NCBI GenBank assembly: GCA_036346225.1
Contig: JARFIW010000884.1
Span: 2,436,501 to 2,500,500 of the forward strand
DNA length: 64,000 nt
Source: Platerodrilus igneus
Lineage: Eukaryota > Arthropoda > Insecta > Coleoptera > Lycidae
Direction of reading: 5' to 3'
Shown: positions 35,863 through 46,839 of the stretch, in pieces
Numbering within the stretch: the stretch's first letter is position 1
Layout of the letters: the number at the start of each line of letters is the position of its first letter
Notes under the pieces: model-generated
Told to the model about the DNA's origin: nothing
The model's input: only the letters and a program-made list of their open reading frames with translations
The model's database searches: none
Program-made: the position numbers and the translations under genes

Positions 35863-36961
35863 ATGGATAAAAGAATGAGGGAAGCAAGAGAGGCATTAAG
35901 GAATAAAGGAGTGGAAATAGGTTCACAGGAAAGTGTGATCTTGCATGAGACATCAACGGAAGCTGCAGGAAGAATATTTGAGAGAAGTCCCAAAGAGGAA
36001 CACCGGACCACTCAAAACTCAAAAATGATGGAAATTTTGCTGGCACTGAATAACAAAATGGAAAAGAATGAAGTAGCCATGAAAAATATGATACAAAGAA
36101 AATGACAAGGCTATGCATGAATTTGGAAAAAATTTGGATAAATTGGGGGAAAATTTGGGCTCCAGAATAGAAAGGTTAAGTGATGGTCAAAGGGAGACGA
36201 ATCAGAAGATGAAAGAGATGCGATTACAAATACAAAATAAAGCTATAACTATCACAGAAGATATTGATTGCGTAAGGGACGAGGTTATTAAAATAAGATC
36301 AATACAAGTGACCAACGAAAGAATTATGAACTTAGGGGAAAAAGTGTAAGACGTTGAGAGGAATTGTGAAATGGAATTTCGCATAGTAAATAAAGAAAAA
36401 GATGATTTAAAAATTAATGTAGTGAATTTTAGCAGGAACAAGATAACGTATAATCAGGAACCCTTAAAGATAAATCACCCAAATTTAACATTGGATTAAT
36501 ATTCAAAATTTTCCGGGAACAACAAACTTAATCCGAAATTATTCTTAAATTATATTAAAACACTGACACAGGGCATAACGGATGAACAGTACAAGTTGAA
36601 TTTAGTAAGGGCTATGTTAAAAGGGAATGCAGAAACGTGGTTTGATCTAATTAAGGACGAGTTAAAAACATTCCAGGATTTTGAATATAAATTTTTAAGA
36701 CACTTTTGGGGGGATAATCAACAATATAAGGTGAGAGATGATTTAATCGTGGGGAGATACAATCGAAATTTAGATATAACCAGGGAACAGTACGCAATCA
36801 AAAAATTTAGTATAGCCAAACAATTGAATCCTCCGTTAGAACAGAAACAGATCATTAAATATCTAGCAGAACACTTTGAAGTAGAGGTGAAGCAGTATAT
36901 CGCGCTACAAAACATCATGAATCGTGATGTATTTTTAGAATACTTGCAGCGATATGATTAA
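35863..36961 (+). pseudogene. gag-like protein, broken by frameshifts
   Basis: Starts MDKRMREAREALRNKG and runs through three pieces (35863-36105, 36113-36349, then a frame resuming by about 36361 and open from 36500 to 36961). The first two pieces are charged and coiled-coil-like (KMEKNEVAMKNMI, SRIERLSDGQRETNQKM). The third contains AMLKGNAETWFDLIKDELKT followed by FQDFEYKFLRHFWGDNQQYK. That matches the retrotransposon gag core of gypsy elements ('aL.G.A..Wf......tw..f...f...f'). Stops near 36100 and 36347 disrupt it. Confidence 0.75.
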
Positions 36962-37022
36962 ATGTGACTGAACCATAGGGAGGAAGGTCGAACGAATATT
37001 CAACCTGTAAAGTTAAGAGAGA

Positions 37023-37304
37023 ATGCCGAGAAGAATGCCAATTAACCGAATTAATTATCAAAGAACCAATCACAACTATAAGGGAAATTTTAGGAACAAT
37101 TACAACAGTAATCCTAGACGTAACTGGAATGTGAGTAACCGAACATGGCAAGAGACAAACAGGACAGACCGGGATAGGAATAGTAACCGAAATAAAAATA
37201 ATCAAGGACACGAGAAAGGAACAACGGAACCAAAAAGGATTAGTCGCACTTACGCAGAGGATACGAATCAGCCAGGCCCATCTACAACGAATACAAATTT
37301 TTAA
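37023..37304 (+). CDS. Basic Asn/Arg-rich nucleocapsid-like segment
   Basis: 93 residues, very rich in Asn, Arg and Thr (NRTWQETNRTDRDRNSNRNK), suited to binding RNA. No CCHC zinc knuckle is visible. Position between the gag core and the protease fits a nucleocapsid. It may originally have been in frame with gag; a stop at 36959-36961 separates them. Confidence 0.5.
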   Translation: MPRRMPINRINYQRTNHNYKGNFRNNYNSNPRRNWNVSNRTWQETNRTDRDRNSNRNKNNQGHEKGTTEPKRISRTYAEDTNQPGPSTTNTNF

Positions 37305-37381
37305 AACAAGACATAAATCAATACGAACATCAGCGTGAATTCATAAAGCTTGAAGTAGAAAATGATTATAGTAGAAATTTA

Positions 37382-37603
37382 TTGCCTATAATTAATTTAA
37401 ATATAGAAAACAACGTAATTAAGACACTCATTGATATCGGAGCGGAAGCGTCGCTCGTTTCCGAAGAATTTATTAAACGGGGAAAGTTAATGAAGAAAAC
37501 AATGCCGATGAGGAAGTGTAATTTAGTAACACCAAACAATAGAAAGTTTGCAAGCATAAACAACATATGTGAGCTAGGAAAGGAGAAATCGAAAAAGAAT
37601 ACA
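37382..37603 (+). pseudogene. Retropepsin-like aspartic protease remnant
   Basis: Reads NVIKTLIDIGAEASLVSEEF, matching the retropepsin active-site pattern 'alvDTGAeaSlis' with Asp kept but Thr changed to Ile (DIG instead of DTG). About 74 residues before a stop; the second half of the fold (flap and ILG) is partly in a shifted frame downstream (37570-37660), where a GIKINAESKEVICKG stretch is found. Confidence 0.7.
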
Positions 37604-37659
37604 TGATTGTACCTGGAATAAAAATGAACGCAATATGAGGAATGATGTTATAGATAAGT

Positions 37660-38497
37660 TGGGGATAAAAATAAATGCGGAAAGCAAGGAGGTAATATGC
37701 AAAGGGGAATGCATCATGGGGGAAGAAGAATTGAGGGTAGACGATGAATGTGTAAATATAAATCAATTTGAGGGGAACTTAGATAATGGGGGGAATGCAA
37801 ATAAAGATATTAAGTGTCCAGGTAAAGTAAAGAGTAGAGTTAGTATTATTGAAGAAAGATTCAGAATCATAGGGTTAAGATATAATTATTATAAAATTGA
37901 TAGGAATACAGAGGTTAAAAATTAAAATTAATAGAAACAGTGGGTCAGTATTAAAATTGATAGAAATATAGGTTAAAATTTGAGAAATTGGAATATTGTA
38001 ATATAATCACACTTAGGATAGATTTATATAAATAGGAAGAAGCACAGGTACATAGGAAGTAGCGTAAGGATTGAATAAATATAATAGAATAGAGATAGAT
38101 ATAAATAGAAATTAGCTTAATGGTCATAATAGGATAAATTTATGATAAATAAGGTTAAATAGGAACAATAAATTGGGATCAACCTTAGGGCGATAATATA
38201 AAATATTCATAATAGATACATGTAAATAGGGGTGTAGTTGTAGGATAGGTTAGATTAGAATAGAGATAGAGTTGTAAAAATAATTTGGGGGTTTGTGTAA
38301 GTAAGGAAAATATAAACAAAAGACTTTTTAGACCAATGTGAATTTTGTCTTCACGTTGGGAGCCAAAAATGGTATTACTCAAAAATTTTGTTTTAATTTT
38401 TGGGGAAAATGATATGATAATAGGGTCATTTAGGGGTATATAGGATCACTAGGATAGTACGCTTTATATAGACATCTAAGAGTCCAGAAAACTAGAC
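37660..38497 (+). other. Pol-less 3' internal region, purine-rich
   Basis: One short frame ends at 37925; beyond that the sequence is A/G-rich with no RT, RNase H or integrase motif in any frame. A short GTCTTCACGTTGGGAGCCA string lies near 38346; on the minus strand it looks like a retroelement primer site, but nothing else supports an element there. Confidence 0.6.
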
Positions 38498-40212
38498 ATT
38501 TTACCAAAAAAAAATGCGAAATTCGACGATTAGGCCAAAAGGCAAATACCAACGCCCTGTATATAAACCATAATTATAATTATATTCAAAGAAAGGAAGA
38601 GTATTCGAAAAGATTCAACTAAATAGACAACCTTGCAAGTCATAAAACCACATGGGCAGAAGCTATAAAACAATACGCGTAAGTAGTGCATCATTATTAT
38701 ACAAGGAATTCCATTTAAACGAGCAGATTTGACAATGCGTAAAACAGATAAACGCATATAATTTCCTACATCGATAAATATAAAGCTACGTGATCAAAAA
38801 TTATACAAATCCAACACCTTGATAATTTGGAAATAATAATAGCATGAAGATAAAGCAAAGTTCAACAAATTTGCCGTGCAAACAAACCGTACGTGAGTTA
38901 AAAGACCATGGAAGATTTTCAAGTTCTACAAATTTATATAAATAACCTGAAATCCTACGTACAATGAAGAGCGTCTCGACTTCGTTATACATGGAAATTT
39001 TATAGAACTACCAAAGCCTGCATGTGAAAATCAAGGTACAAAGAAGCAATTAACGAACTATGCGCTTGACCAACCAATTACAAACAGCTAAGCGTATTCT
39101 TTAAATACCACCAGGAATTCGTAAACAAATCAGTTTGACTCCAATGAAGGCACGATCTACATCACCTAATATAAAATATTTACGTGTAATAATTGCAAGT
39201 GATTTTATAATTAATAATTTAAATGTGGTGATAGTGAATAATTAAACAAGGTTTGTCGTTTAGTCCTCAAAAACGTAAGTTATAAAAGGTTGCTTTAAAA
39301 TAGGTTTTAAGATTTATATTAACAAAGGACTCCAAGTAATTTCTGGATCCAACCGGGAGAAGTTCAATAAGTATATCCAGGTAATTTCTGGATCCAACCG
39401 GTAGAAGTTCAATAAGTATGTCCAAGTAATTTCTGGATCCAACCGGGAGAATTTCAATAAATATATCCAAATAATTTCTGGATCCGACCTGGAAAAGTTG
39501 AACAAAGGAATACAAACAACCGACCTGAAGAAATCGAATAAGTACGTCCCAATAATTACTGGATCCAAATTGGAATATTTAAATGAATACCTGAAGAATC
39601 CACCTGGCGCATATTATCTAAATCCTATTTGAGTGACTACCAACTGAAGCTAAACCAGCGAGTAATTGGAGCAGAAACTGGTCTGAATTGAGGAGAACGA
39701 GACACTCCAAAAATGAACAACAGGTTAGCCATTATAAATATTTTGTTGCATAGATGATTTTATTTCTGAATATTTAAAAATATTACATTCACGAAAATTT
39801 ACGTGAAGGTCACCAAAAATTGTCTTGGCATGCGTTATAATTTACTTAAAAATTTAAGGAAGACCGATGAACTTTCATAGGGCTTCAAGTAATAATAGAA
39901 TTGGTGATTTTTGCTGGATTTTTGATCAATTAAAGGGAATTATAATTTTTGGGAGAAATTAATTCAATTATATAAAAGAGGTTCTATTCAACAACATTAT
40001 AAACGCTTTGTACATTGTATATATTGAGAACATTATATAAATTGTGGTTAATTGTGTTTAGCTCAAATACATAGGAAGTAGACATAAAAAGCGAAATTAA
40101 GAATTCTTTGTTGTCGTATCGTTGCAAGCTCCGTGCGTGGTTAAAACTGAGCTAGCCGAGGCATTACAATTAAAATTAATTTTTTTATAAAAAAGGAGGG
40201 CACCGAGTTATT
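38498..40212 (+). mobile_element. 3' LTR of the gag-protease element
   Basis: Same sequence as 33958-35619 with scattered changes and one extra minisatellite unit. Its last bases GTTATT are joined directly to an inverted LTR fragment. Confidence 0.8.
39336..39516 (+). repeat. 45-bp minisatellite in the 3' LTR, 4 units
   Basis: Same unit as in the 5' LTR, with one more copy. This accounts for most of the length difference between the LTRs. Confidence 0.85.
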
Positions 40213-41006
40213 TGCTATGGTATCGTTGCAATAACCTGGTGCCCTCCTTTTTATAAAAAAATTTACTTTTAATTGTAATGCCTCGGCTAGCTCAGTTTTA
40301 ACCAAGCACGGAGCTTGCGACGATACGACAACAAAAAATTGTTAATTTTCCTTTTTATCTCTACTTCCAATGTATTTGAGCTAAACACAATTAACCACAA
40401 TTTATATTGTTACGAGCTACTATTAGGCAACCTGTCAAACACACAAGCGCCGTAAGCAATGTATATTATCTAGGAACCGAAAATGTTTGAGCACATTCCA
40501 GAGAACGAATCATCTATTTAATTCAGTGTATAAATAAGACCGATGCTGAAGTACAGAGTTTAGTCTATATCAGAATATCGTATATAAATCATCTCGTATA
40601 TAGTTAGTTGTTCATTACGTTCTGAAAGTCCTTTAATGAATATAAATTTATGTTAATTGAACGTGTATATTGTACCACCAGCTGGTAAAATACATAAATA
40701 GACAAAAGTGTGATAAATAAATTATACTAGTGTTTAGTGTTGCTAAGAAGACTCATAGTTAGGAATTAGTATAAGAAAATATTAGTGCTTGTAAATAGCA
40801 TTAGCGTAGTAGTGCTTCATTGTTAATTGGACTAAAAACATCTATAAATAAGACATATACTTTTAATGCGACTTGTGAACAGTGAGTAATAAAGACTTTG
40901 TTATTACTTGTTTTAAATTGGGGAAACACTTTAGTAGTAGCCTGCTACAATATAATGGTCTCAATATATACAATGTACAAAACTTTTATAATGTTGTTGA
41001 ATAGAA
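40213..41006 (-). mobile_element. Inverted fragment of the same LTR, split by a solo LTR
   Basis: 40213-40407 plus 40954-41006 read, on the minus strand, as the last roughly 245 bp of the neighbouring LTR plus about 17 bp beyond its GGTTATT end. The fragment is joined tail to tail with the 3' LTR, giving a hairpin with arms of about 190 bp centred near 40221. Homology resumes exactly after the solo LTR at 40408-40949. Confidence 0.8.
40408..40949 (+). mobile_element. Solo LTR, target duplication ATAT
   Basis: Starts TGTTACGAGCTAC, ends GCCTGCTACA. Flanked by ATAT on both sides (40404-40407 and 40950-40953). The flanks are contiguous in the intact LTR sequence, which proves the insertion. 542 bp, with AATAAAG near 40888. 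A 4 bp duplication is usual for Ty3/gypsy integrases. Confidence 0.85.
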
Positions 41007-41213
41007 ATTCTCATAAAAAGTCTAAGTTATTAGCCCAAATGATAACTACAAATCGAGGTATAGTAGTTGAAAGACAAAAAACATAAGGTCCGAGACAGGA
41101 TTCGAATCATTGTGAAAGTAGATGCTGACTTATGGGCTCACTGCCGCTGCTATATTCAGTGAACAACCATTTCGTATAACAATTAAATCAATTAGTACAG
41201 TTCAAGTACATAA

Positions 41214-42190
41214 AGCGCTAAAGCGCTACATTTTTACGCTTTACTGCAGCGCTTCATATTCCCTGAACGTTCATGTGTAAAAGCACTAGGAGGTTTTGAC
41301 ATTTGTCAACAGTCATCGATTGTATATTTGTTAATAAGTTTTCGATATTGGGTTTAATTTCATAGTTTAGCAACACAAAATGTGTTTTATTTAACTAAAA
41401 TGGTTCTAAAATATTCTCCTTCAAAATTTATCTACATTTCAATTGTTTTTATGCTCAACATTTAAAATATAAACCATTTTAATGTAACCTATTTTTTCTT
41501 GCTTACATACTGCATTCAAGCGCTTTTTTACAACGAAATAGTTATACGCCTGATTAATGATGTAGCGCGATAACGTAGCGCTGTAGAAAGTGATACTTAG
41601 TGGTACCATTGAGCAATATAATATATTGTAGGAGGCTACTATTAACGCGTTTCACCAATTTAAAACAAGTAATAACAAGTCTTTATTACTCACTATTCAC
41701 AAGTCTAATTAACAGTTTATGCCTTATTTACAGATGTTTTCAGTCAAATTAACAAGGAAGCACTATAACATTAATGTTCTTTACAAGCACTAACATCTTC
41801 TTAAACTAAATTCTTAATCATAAGGCTTCTCAACAACACTAAACACTACTATAATTTATTTATTACACTTTTGTCTATTTATGTATTCCACAAGCTGGCG
41901 GTACAATAGACACGTTCACATAACACAAATTTATATTTACTTTAGGACTTTCAAAAGCGTAACTAATTAACTTTACAAGATATAATTTATATTCGACATT
42001 TGGATATAGACTAACTCTGTATTTCATCAGCGATCTTATTTATAACCTGAATTAAATAGATGATTCATACTCTGGTATGTGCTCGAACATTCTCGATTCC
42101 TGGAGAATGTACTTGGGTTATGAAGTTTGTGTGTTTGAAGGATTGTTTAACAGTAATTCGTAGCAATATTGTAGCGCTGCGCTTTTGTTA
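41214..42190. mobile_element. Possible MITE with AGCGCTACA-type ends, split by a solo LTR
   Basis: AAAGCGCTAAAGCGCTACA at about 41216 and, inverted, TTGTAGCGCTGCGCTTTT at 42169-42186 could be ends of a short foldback element. More AGCGCT motifs lie near 41250 and 41575. No target duplication found. Confidence 0.3.
41627..42165 (-). mobile_element. Solo LTR, reverse orientation, target duplication ATAT
   Basis: The reverse complement matches the LTR at 40408-40949 along its length (539 against 542 bp), clearly diverged but with the same ends. Flanked by ATAT at 41623-41626 and 42166-42169. No internal sequence remains. Confidence 0.85.
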
Positions 42191-42247
42191 GCTGAAGTCC
42201 CCTTTATAAACTAGAAACCCGAACATGCAAGCACAACTTGTATACTA

Positions 42248-43073
42248 CAGTGCCACCAAACAAACATAGGACCCAGAAAAATTCTGAACTAATTTCGAAC
42301 AACAACATATGGAACCAATCAGAAAGCGATTTGTTTCAAAGTACACTGCGGGAACAAGGCATTTTTTAATCAACTTTAAAATTTTATGGTGTTCCGTATG
42401 TACATTCTAAGGCCAAACTACTTTTTTTCATTTTACAGTCGCTATGTTATGAGTTTTAACGTCGTTTAAAAATTTAAAGAACTAATTGCTTTCTTGGCAG
42501 TAATAATAATATATCCTCATTTATGTCACTATAACCCTACTCTCGTCTTTTTTAACACGCTTGTTTATTTTTGATTATCTATAATTGAAATGAATTTAAA
42601 AATAAAATTGATTTGGCAATGTTGCTTTTTCTATAAAACTTCTCAATTAATATAAGTAATGGTCGTTTGACTTCAGGAATTCATATTTATTTAGACGAAT
42701 AGAAATGATCCTGCTAGATCGTCTTTTTTTCGTGGTCCCAACTAAAAGCAACAGTAAGAACGCAATCCGCGGTGGAACGTATTCTGTACTTTGATATTTG
42801 ATAATCGTAGAGCTCTTTTAGTAATTTATTTTAATTTTTCATCATTCGTTTGTTTTATTCCTTTTTATTCAACAGTTTTTCAAAACTACTGCTCTTTGGC
42901 TTTCTATATAATGTAAACAATTATGTAGAAATATTGAATGAAGATTCAGGAATATAACGACCGCCTAACCTTACAATTTGACAAATAAAAGATTTCTACT
43001 TTGAGTGTACTTCTTAGCAGGCAGTGACACCAAGGACACACCTCCCAAGTCCTATGTTTGCTTGGTGGCACTA
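42248..43073. mobile_element. MITE, TA-flanked, Tc1/mariner type ends
   Basis: The left end AGTGCCACCAAACAAACATA (from 42249) and the right end, read inward, AGTGCCACCAAGCAAACATA form inverted repeats of about 26 bp with one or two mismatches. TA precedes 42248 and follows 43073. The 826 bp body has no transposase frame. Confidence 0.75.
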
Positions 43074-43075
43074 TA

Positions 43076-45687
43076 TTGGCTGAATTTACGAATCTGTATA
43101 TTGTAAAATGGTATTCATGCGTAAGTGAAAACGCCACGGCACAATTTTTCGAAAATAAAAAAATCCCTATTGAAGCATTATTATTTTATTAATGCAAGTA
43201 TGCAGTTTAAGAAACATTAAATTTAATTAATATTGGTATATCACCATGTATATAGCAAGCATTAGAATTTAATTGTTGAAAACAAATTTTCTTTGCATAT
43301 CCAAATGTTCCAAATTAACTTTTGTTATAGTCGAAACCATGAAAGAAGTCGTCTGCGTCATCACTTGTATTCGTATGAATTAAGTTGAAAATTATAAGTC
43401 AATGTAGCAACTAGTTCATAAATACCCAATAAATATTACGATTCGGAAGTTTCCGTCAAGCTTTTAAAACTTTAAAAAGTATATTCTATTTACAAAAAAA
43501 CTAAGAAAGATATCCCATTTTAAAGAAAAGGTATAATTTTACCAAAAGTTAGCCTGTTAAGTATAAAATTCAAAACATACGGCACATACTCTTCTCTGTC
43601 GTTTTCCCAGATGAACGTGTTCACGTATGTCTTTATTTAAAACACGTACAAATCGTATTGCTATCTTTATTATTATTAGGTAAGCTTTTAAATAATCTTA
43701 AACGTATGTTTTGAATTAAGTTAGACACCTATGACGTAGAGGACTTCTTTCGTGGTTTCTACTATTGTCCTTTTCTTTAGAATTGTAAAAGCATTAAAAA
43801 GTCAATTTCAAAATTATTTATTGAAATAGAAAACGTCGTTTAACTATAATACAAGTATTCATAACTAGTTATTTCTGGTATAATCAATCTGCACGTGCCT
43901 TATTTAGCGCTTGCAGTCCAGATAGATGAATTTTCCGTAAACGGGATCAATCGTATTCTAGTCATTATGTGAACAATATGTCTCTCGGTATTAATAATTT
44001 GTAATGCGACCTCCGCATAGCCCTTTAATATATTTCTGTTAGAGTCCTCGTCAATGGTGTCGTAAACTGGACAATATGCACAACTTTCATATTACGATTT
44101 ATGCTACGATTTAACTTGCGATATTTTTTTTGTAATTAATTTTATGGAAGACCCTTAATACTACACAATTTAAACATTATATCAATGTAACAACTGTATA
44201 ATTATGTGATGTTGCAAAATGATGGATATAATAGTCTTCGATTGACAACTTGGATGCAGATAGATTAACGTAGTTTCTATCCTACTTGTCAGAACAACCG
44301 CTCTTCATATAGAAGCCATGTTGTTGGTATGCTTTCATCCATAAGAAGACACTTTAATCAAAATAAATCGTTATAGTTTGGTAACACGTTGTTTGTTAAT
44401 TAGAATTAATGTCATATTTCTCGGTTAGTCGAATTTGTATTTATATATATATCATTTTGCATTTTAATGTTTATTAAGCTTTCACTATAATGTAAATTTT
44501 GCTATTTACAAAAACATACAGGTACGCTTTCGAGAGCATAGTTACAACAGTAATCATACTCTATAGGAATTTTCTTTTCAAATTAAAAAACTAATGTAGA
44601 ATATTTTACTTAAAGTCTGTTCTGATATCTTATGTGACTATTTTGTGGACAAATTGAAAAACTAAATACAATAAGAAATATTTTAAGAACTCTAAGATCT
44701 ATAAATGATTATTGTACATCGTACTCAGATCTGAATATGATAAAAATTTACTAAATACAATAATTTACATTCTTATAGAACTTGATATAAATTCCATCTT
44801 TATCCAAGATAATATAAGAAAATTTATTTTATAAATTGTAAATATCTACAACCCAAAGAGAATAATCCTCATTTTAATAGACGTACATGCATTACCTTCT
44901 TCAGACTTTTTATTAATTTACTGACGTAACAAATTATTAAGAGAGTAATTTTATGATGAAATTTGACATATAAAAGTCTATATATAAAAACTCTAGTAAA
45001 CTTAACAGAATATGAAAAACAAGTAGTGCGTATAGATGAGTTTTAGTTCCTATACACTATTATGTATTGATATAAGCACATAATTTTTGCTCAGATGCAA
45101 TCAACGATCTGCTTAATATTTGGTATATAATTATTTTTTCTTTTATAGATAATATTGTATAAATATAACAATCTTAGCCTTTGTGCTTTATGTGCGTATA
45201 GTCATTACTAAAGTTCTTATACTCTCTTTAGTGACACTGTCTTACTTATGTTAAATCTTTGAGTTTAGTGGCGCCTGAAATTTCCGTATTTCTAGAAAGC
45301 CCCCTGTTAGCCTCATCCCGCTGAAATTAGAATTCAGAGTTGGTCCGGAAGTCTCCAGAAGTACTTACGGTTAATACGGATAAAACAACACCTATGGTTA
45401 AACTTCTGAGAGAAATGTAGGTGGTTTTGTTCTATCTCACCTCACCCCAATTAACTTCTTGAACAGCGGCTTCGCTGTTAGTATTTTGTCCTGCTGTTTT
45501 GCCCAAAGCAGTAAAAACAAATTAATGGTGCTTACTCTCACTTTAATAAAAATAGCTGAACCACATCAACACCTAAGAAGAAATAATATTACACTATATT
45601 GGTTTCAAATGCGATAACTACTCGTGAAAATAATTTAGGTGGAAAATATTTTACGTAGTCAAAGGTTTACCCTTGATTAACTTACTT
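43076..45687. other. AT-rich, no gene seen
   Basis: No coding signature, repeat ends or RNA genes recognised. Confidence 0.55.
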
Positions 45688-45695
45688 ATATTTTT

Positions 45696-45945
45696 ACGAG
45701 CGTCTCGCGGTAGAAATAACACGGCTGTAATGACAGTTGTAAACAGATTGAGGTTACGTAATTTTTTTTGTTTACATAAATTGGATGTCTGTGTTCATGT
45801 TAAATTGATTGTTTATCTCCTTATTTATATAGGAGAAGTAAAAAATGAATAGCCTAGATTGTGGTTCTGAATTTACGTAAAAAAAAAACTTTGTATGGCC
45901 ACTTAAGAAAATTTCATGATTTGAATATAAGAGACCAGTTTCTAT
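45696..45945 (+). pseudogene. Left inverted end with dead copy of the transposase start
   Basis: From 45845 the plus strand reads MNSLDCGSEF, a stop, KKNFVWPLKK, then FEYKRPVS. This is a decayed copy of the first 35 or so codons of the transposase gene (which begins MNTCEDCGFEFTQKKN at 49233). Distances from the element tips to the two start codons are nearly equal (149 and 152 bp), so the inverted repeat includes untranslated leader and coding sequence. Confidence 0.85.
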
Positions 45946-46839
45946 AAGCAACCAACTTTGGATAAAAAAGAAGTTAAATTTAGTGCAATGAAGGAAATTA
46001 ACTTTACACGAATGTTATCTATATATGTTAGCTCTTGTATGTAAACAACTTGGTATTTTGTACTAACTTGTTGCTATTCTAGGTATCTTTCGTACTTGTG
46101 TCAATATGCAGTTTAAAGGTACTTTGCTGGGATTTCTTTAATTTGATTTGTAAATTATTAATTACTTGAGTGAAATGTGTTTAATAATAGTAATAGAGGC
46201 TTGAGGTTTCAATAATTGTATTTTTATTTTTTAAAAAGTAAACACGTTATGTACCCATATACATTCTCAATAAATACCTAAAGAAACTAATTTTATTTTG
46301 TCGAGAATTTTGTTTGCGCTGTCAGTCGACTAAAATATGTAAAAAAACAAGGTAGAAAATTAAGATTATTTTGGTACTCCAACTAAAAGTAAAACTAAAA
46401 TACTGCACTGTTAATATAAGAACACTCAATCCAACAGAATTACAATAACTTACCAGCACTTGTAACACTGATAAAACAAAGTGAAAACTGAGGATTAAAT
46501 TAGATTAGTCGCGTACTTGTAGGTTTCCCATCAAAATCGCTGGGATTGTAATAATTTCCAGTATATTGTACATGTATTTCTGCGAGTGGTTTCCCCATCG
46601 GATTTTATTCCCAAAAAGGAGAAAGTAGAACAAAATCTAACCTTATAAGCTTTAGTGTTAATTAAACCTACTTTCTACGGAGATAATACACTGTCTTATC
46701 TTAACATAAAATCAGTTGATGTATGATCAGATCTTGTATGAACATAAACATTAAGGTTTGAGTTATTAACCAAACCATCCCTAATAAAAATTTCTTCTGT
46801 TAGGGTAGGCTTTTTAAGATCATTATTCCTTGTTGATTT

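Larger units (their letters stand above)
33958..40212 (+). mobile_element. Non-autonomous Ty3/gypsy-like element with long LTRs, gag and protease only
   Basis: Two direct repeats of about 1.66-1.71 kb (33958 to 35619-35641, and 38498-40212) flank an internal region of about 2.85 kb. That region codes for gag-like and protease-like proteins but shows no RT, RNase H or integrase. The LTR copies differ by scattered substitutions and by one 45 bp minisatellite unit, so the insertion is not recent. Exact LTR ends are uncertain; the shared region begins ATTTTACC and runs to GGTTATT, perhaps to CATAGCA. Confidence 0.8.

Noticed and set aside
38340..38365. Minus-strand primer-site-like string suggesting another LTR element
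   Set aside because: No LTR boundary, coding region or second copy supports it.
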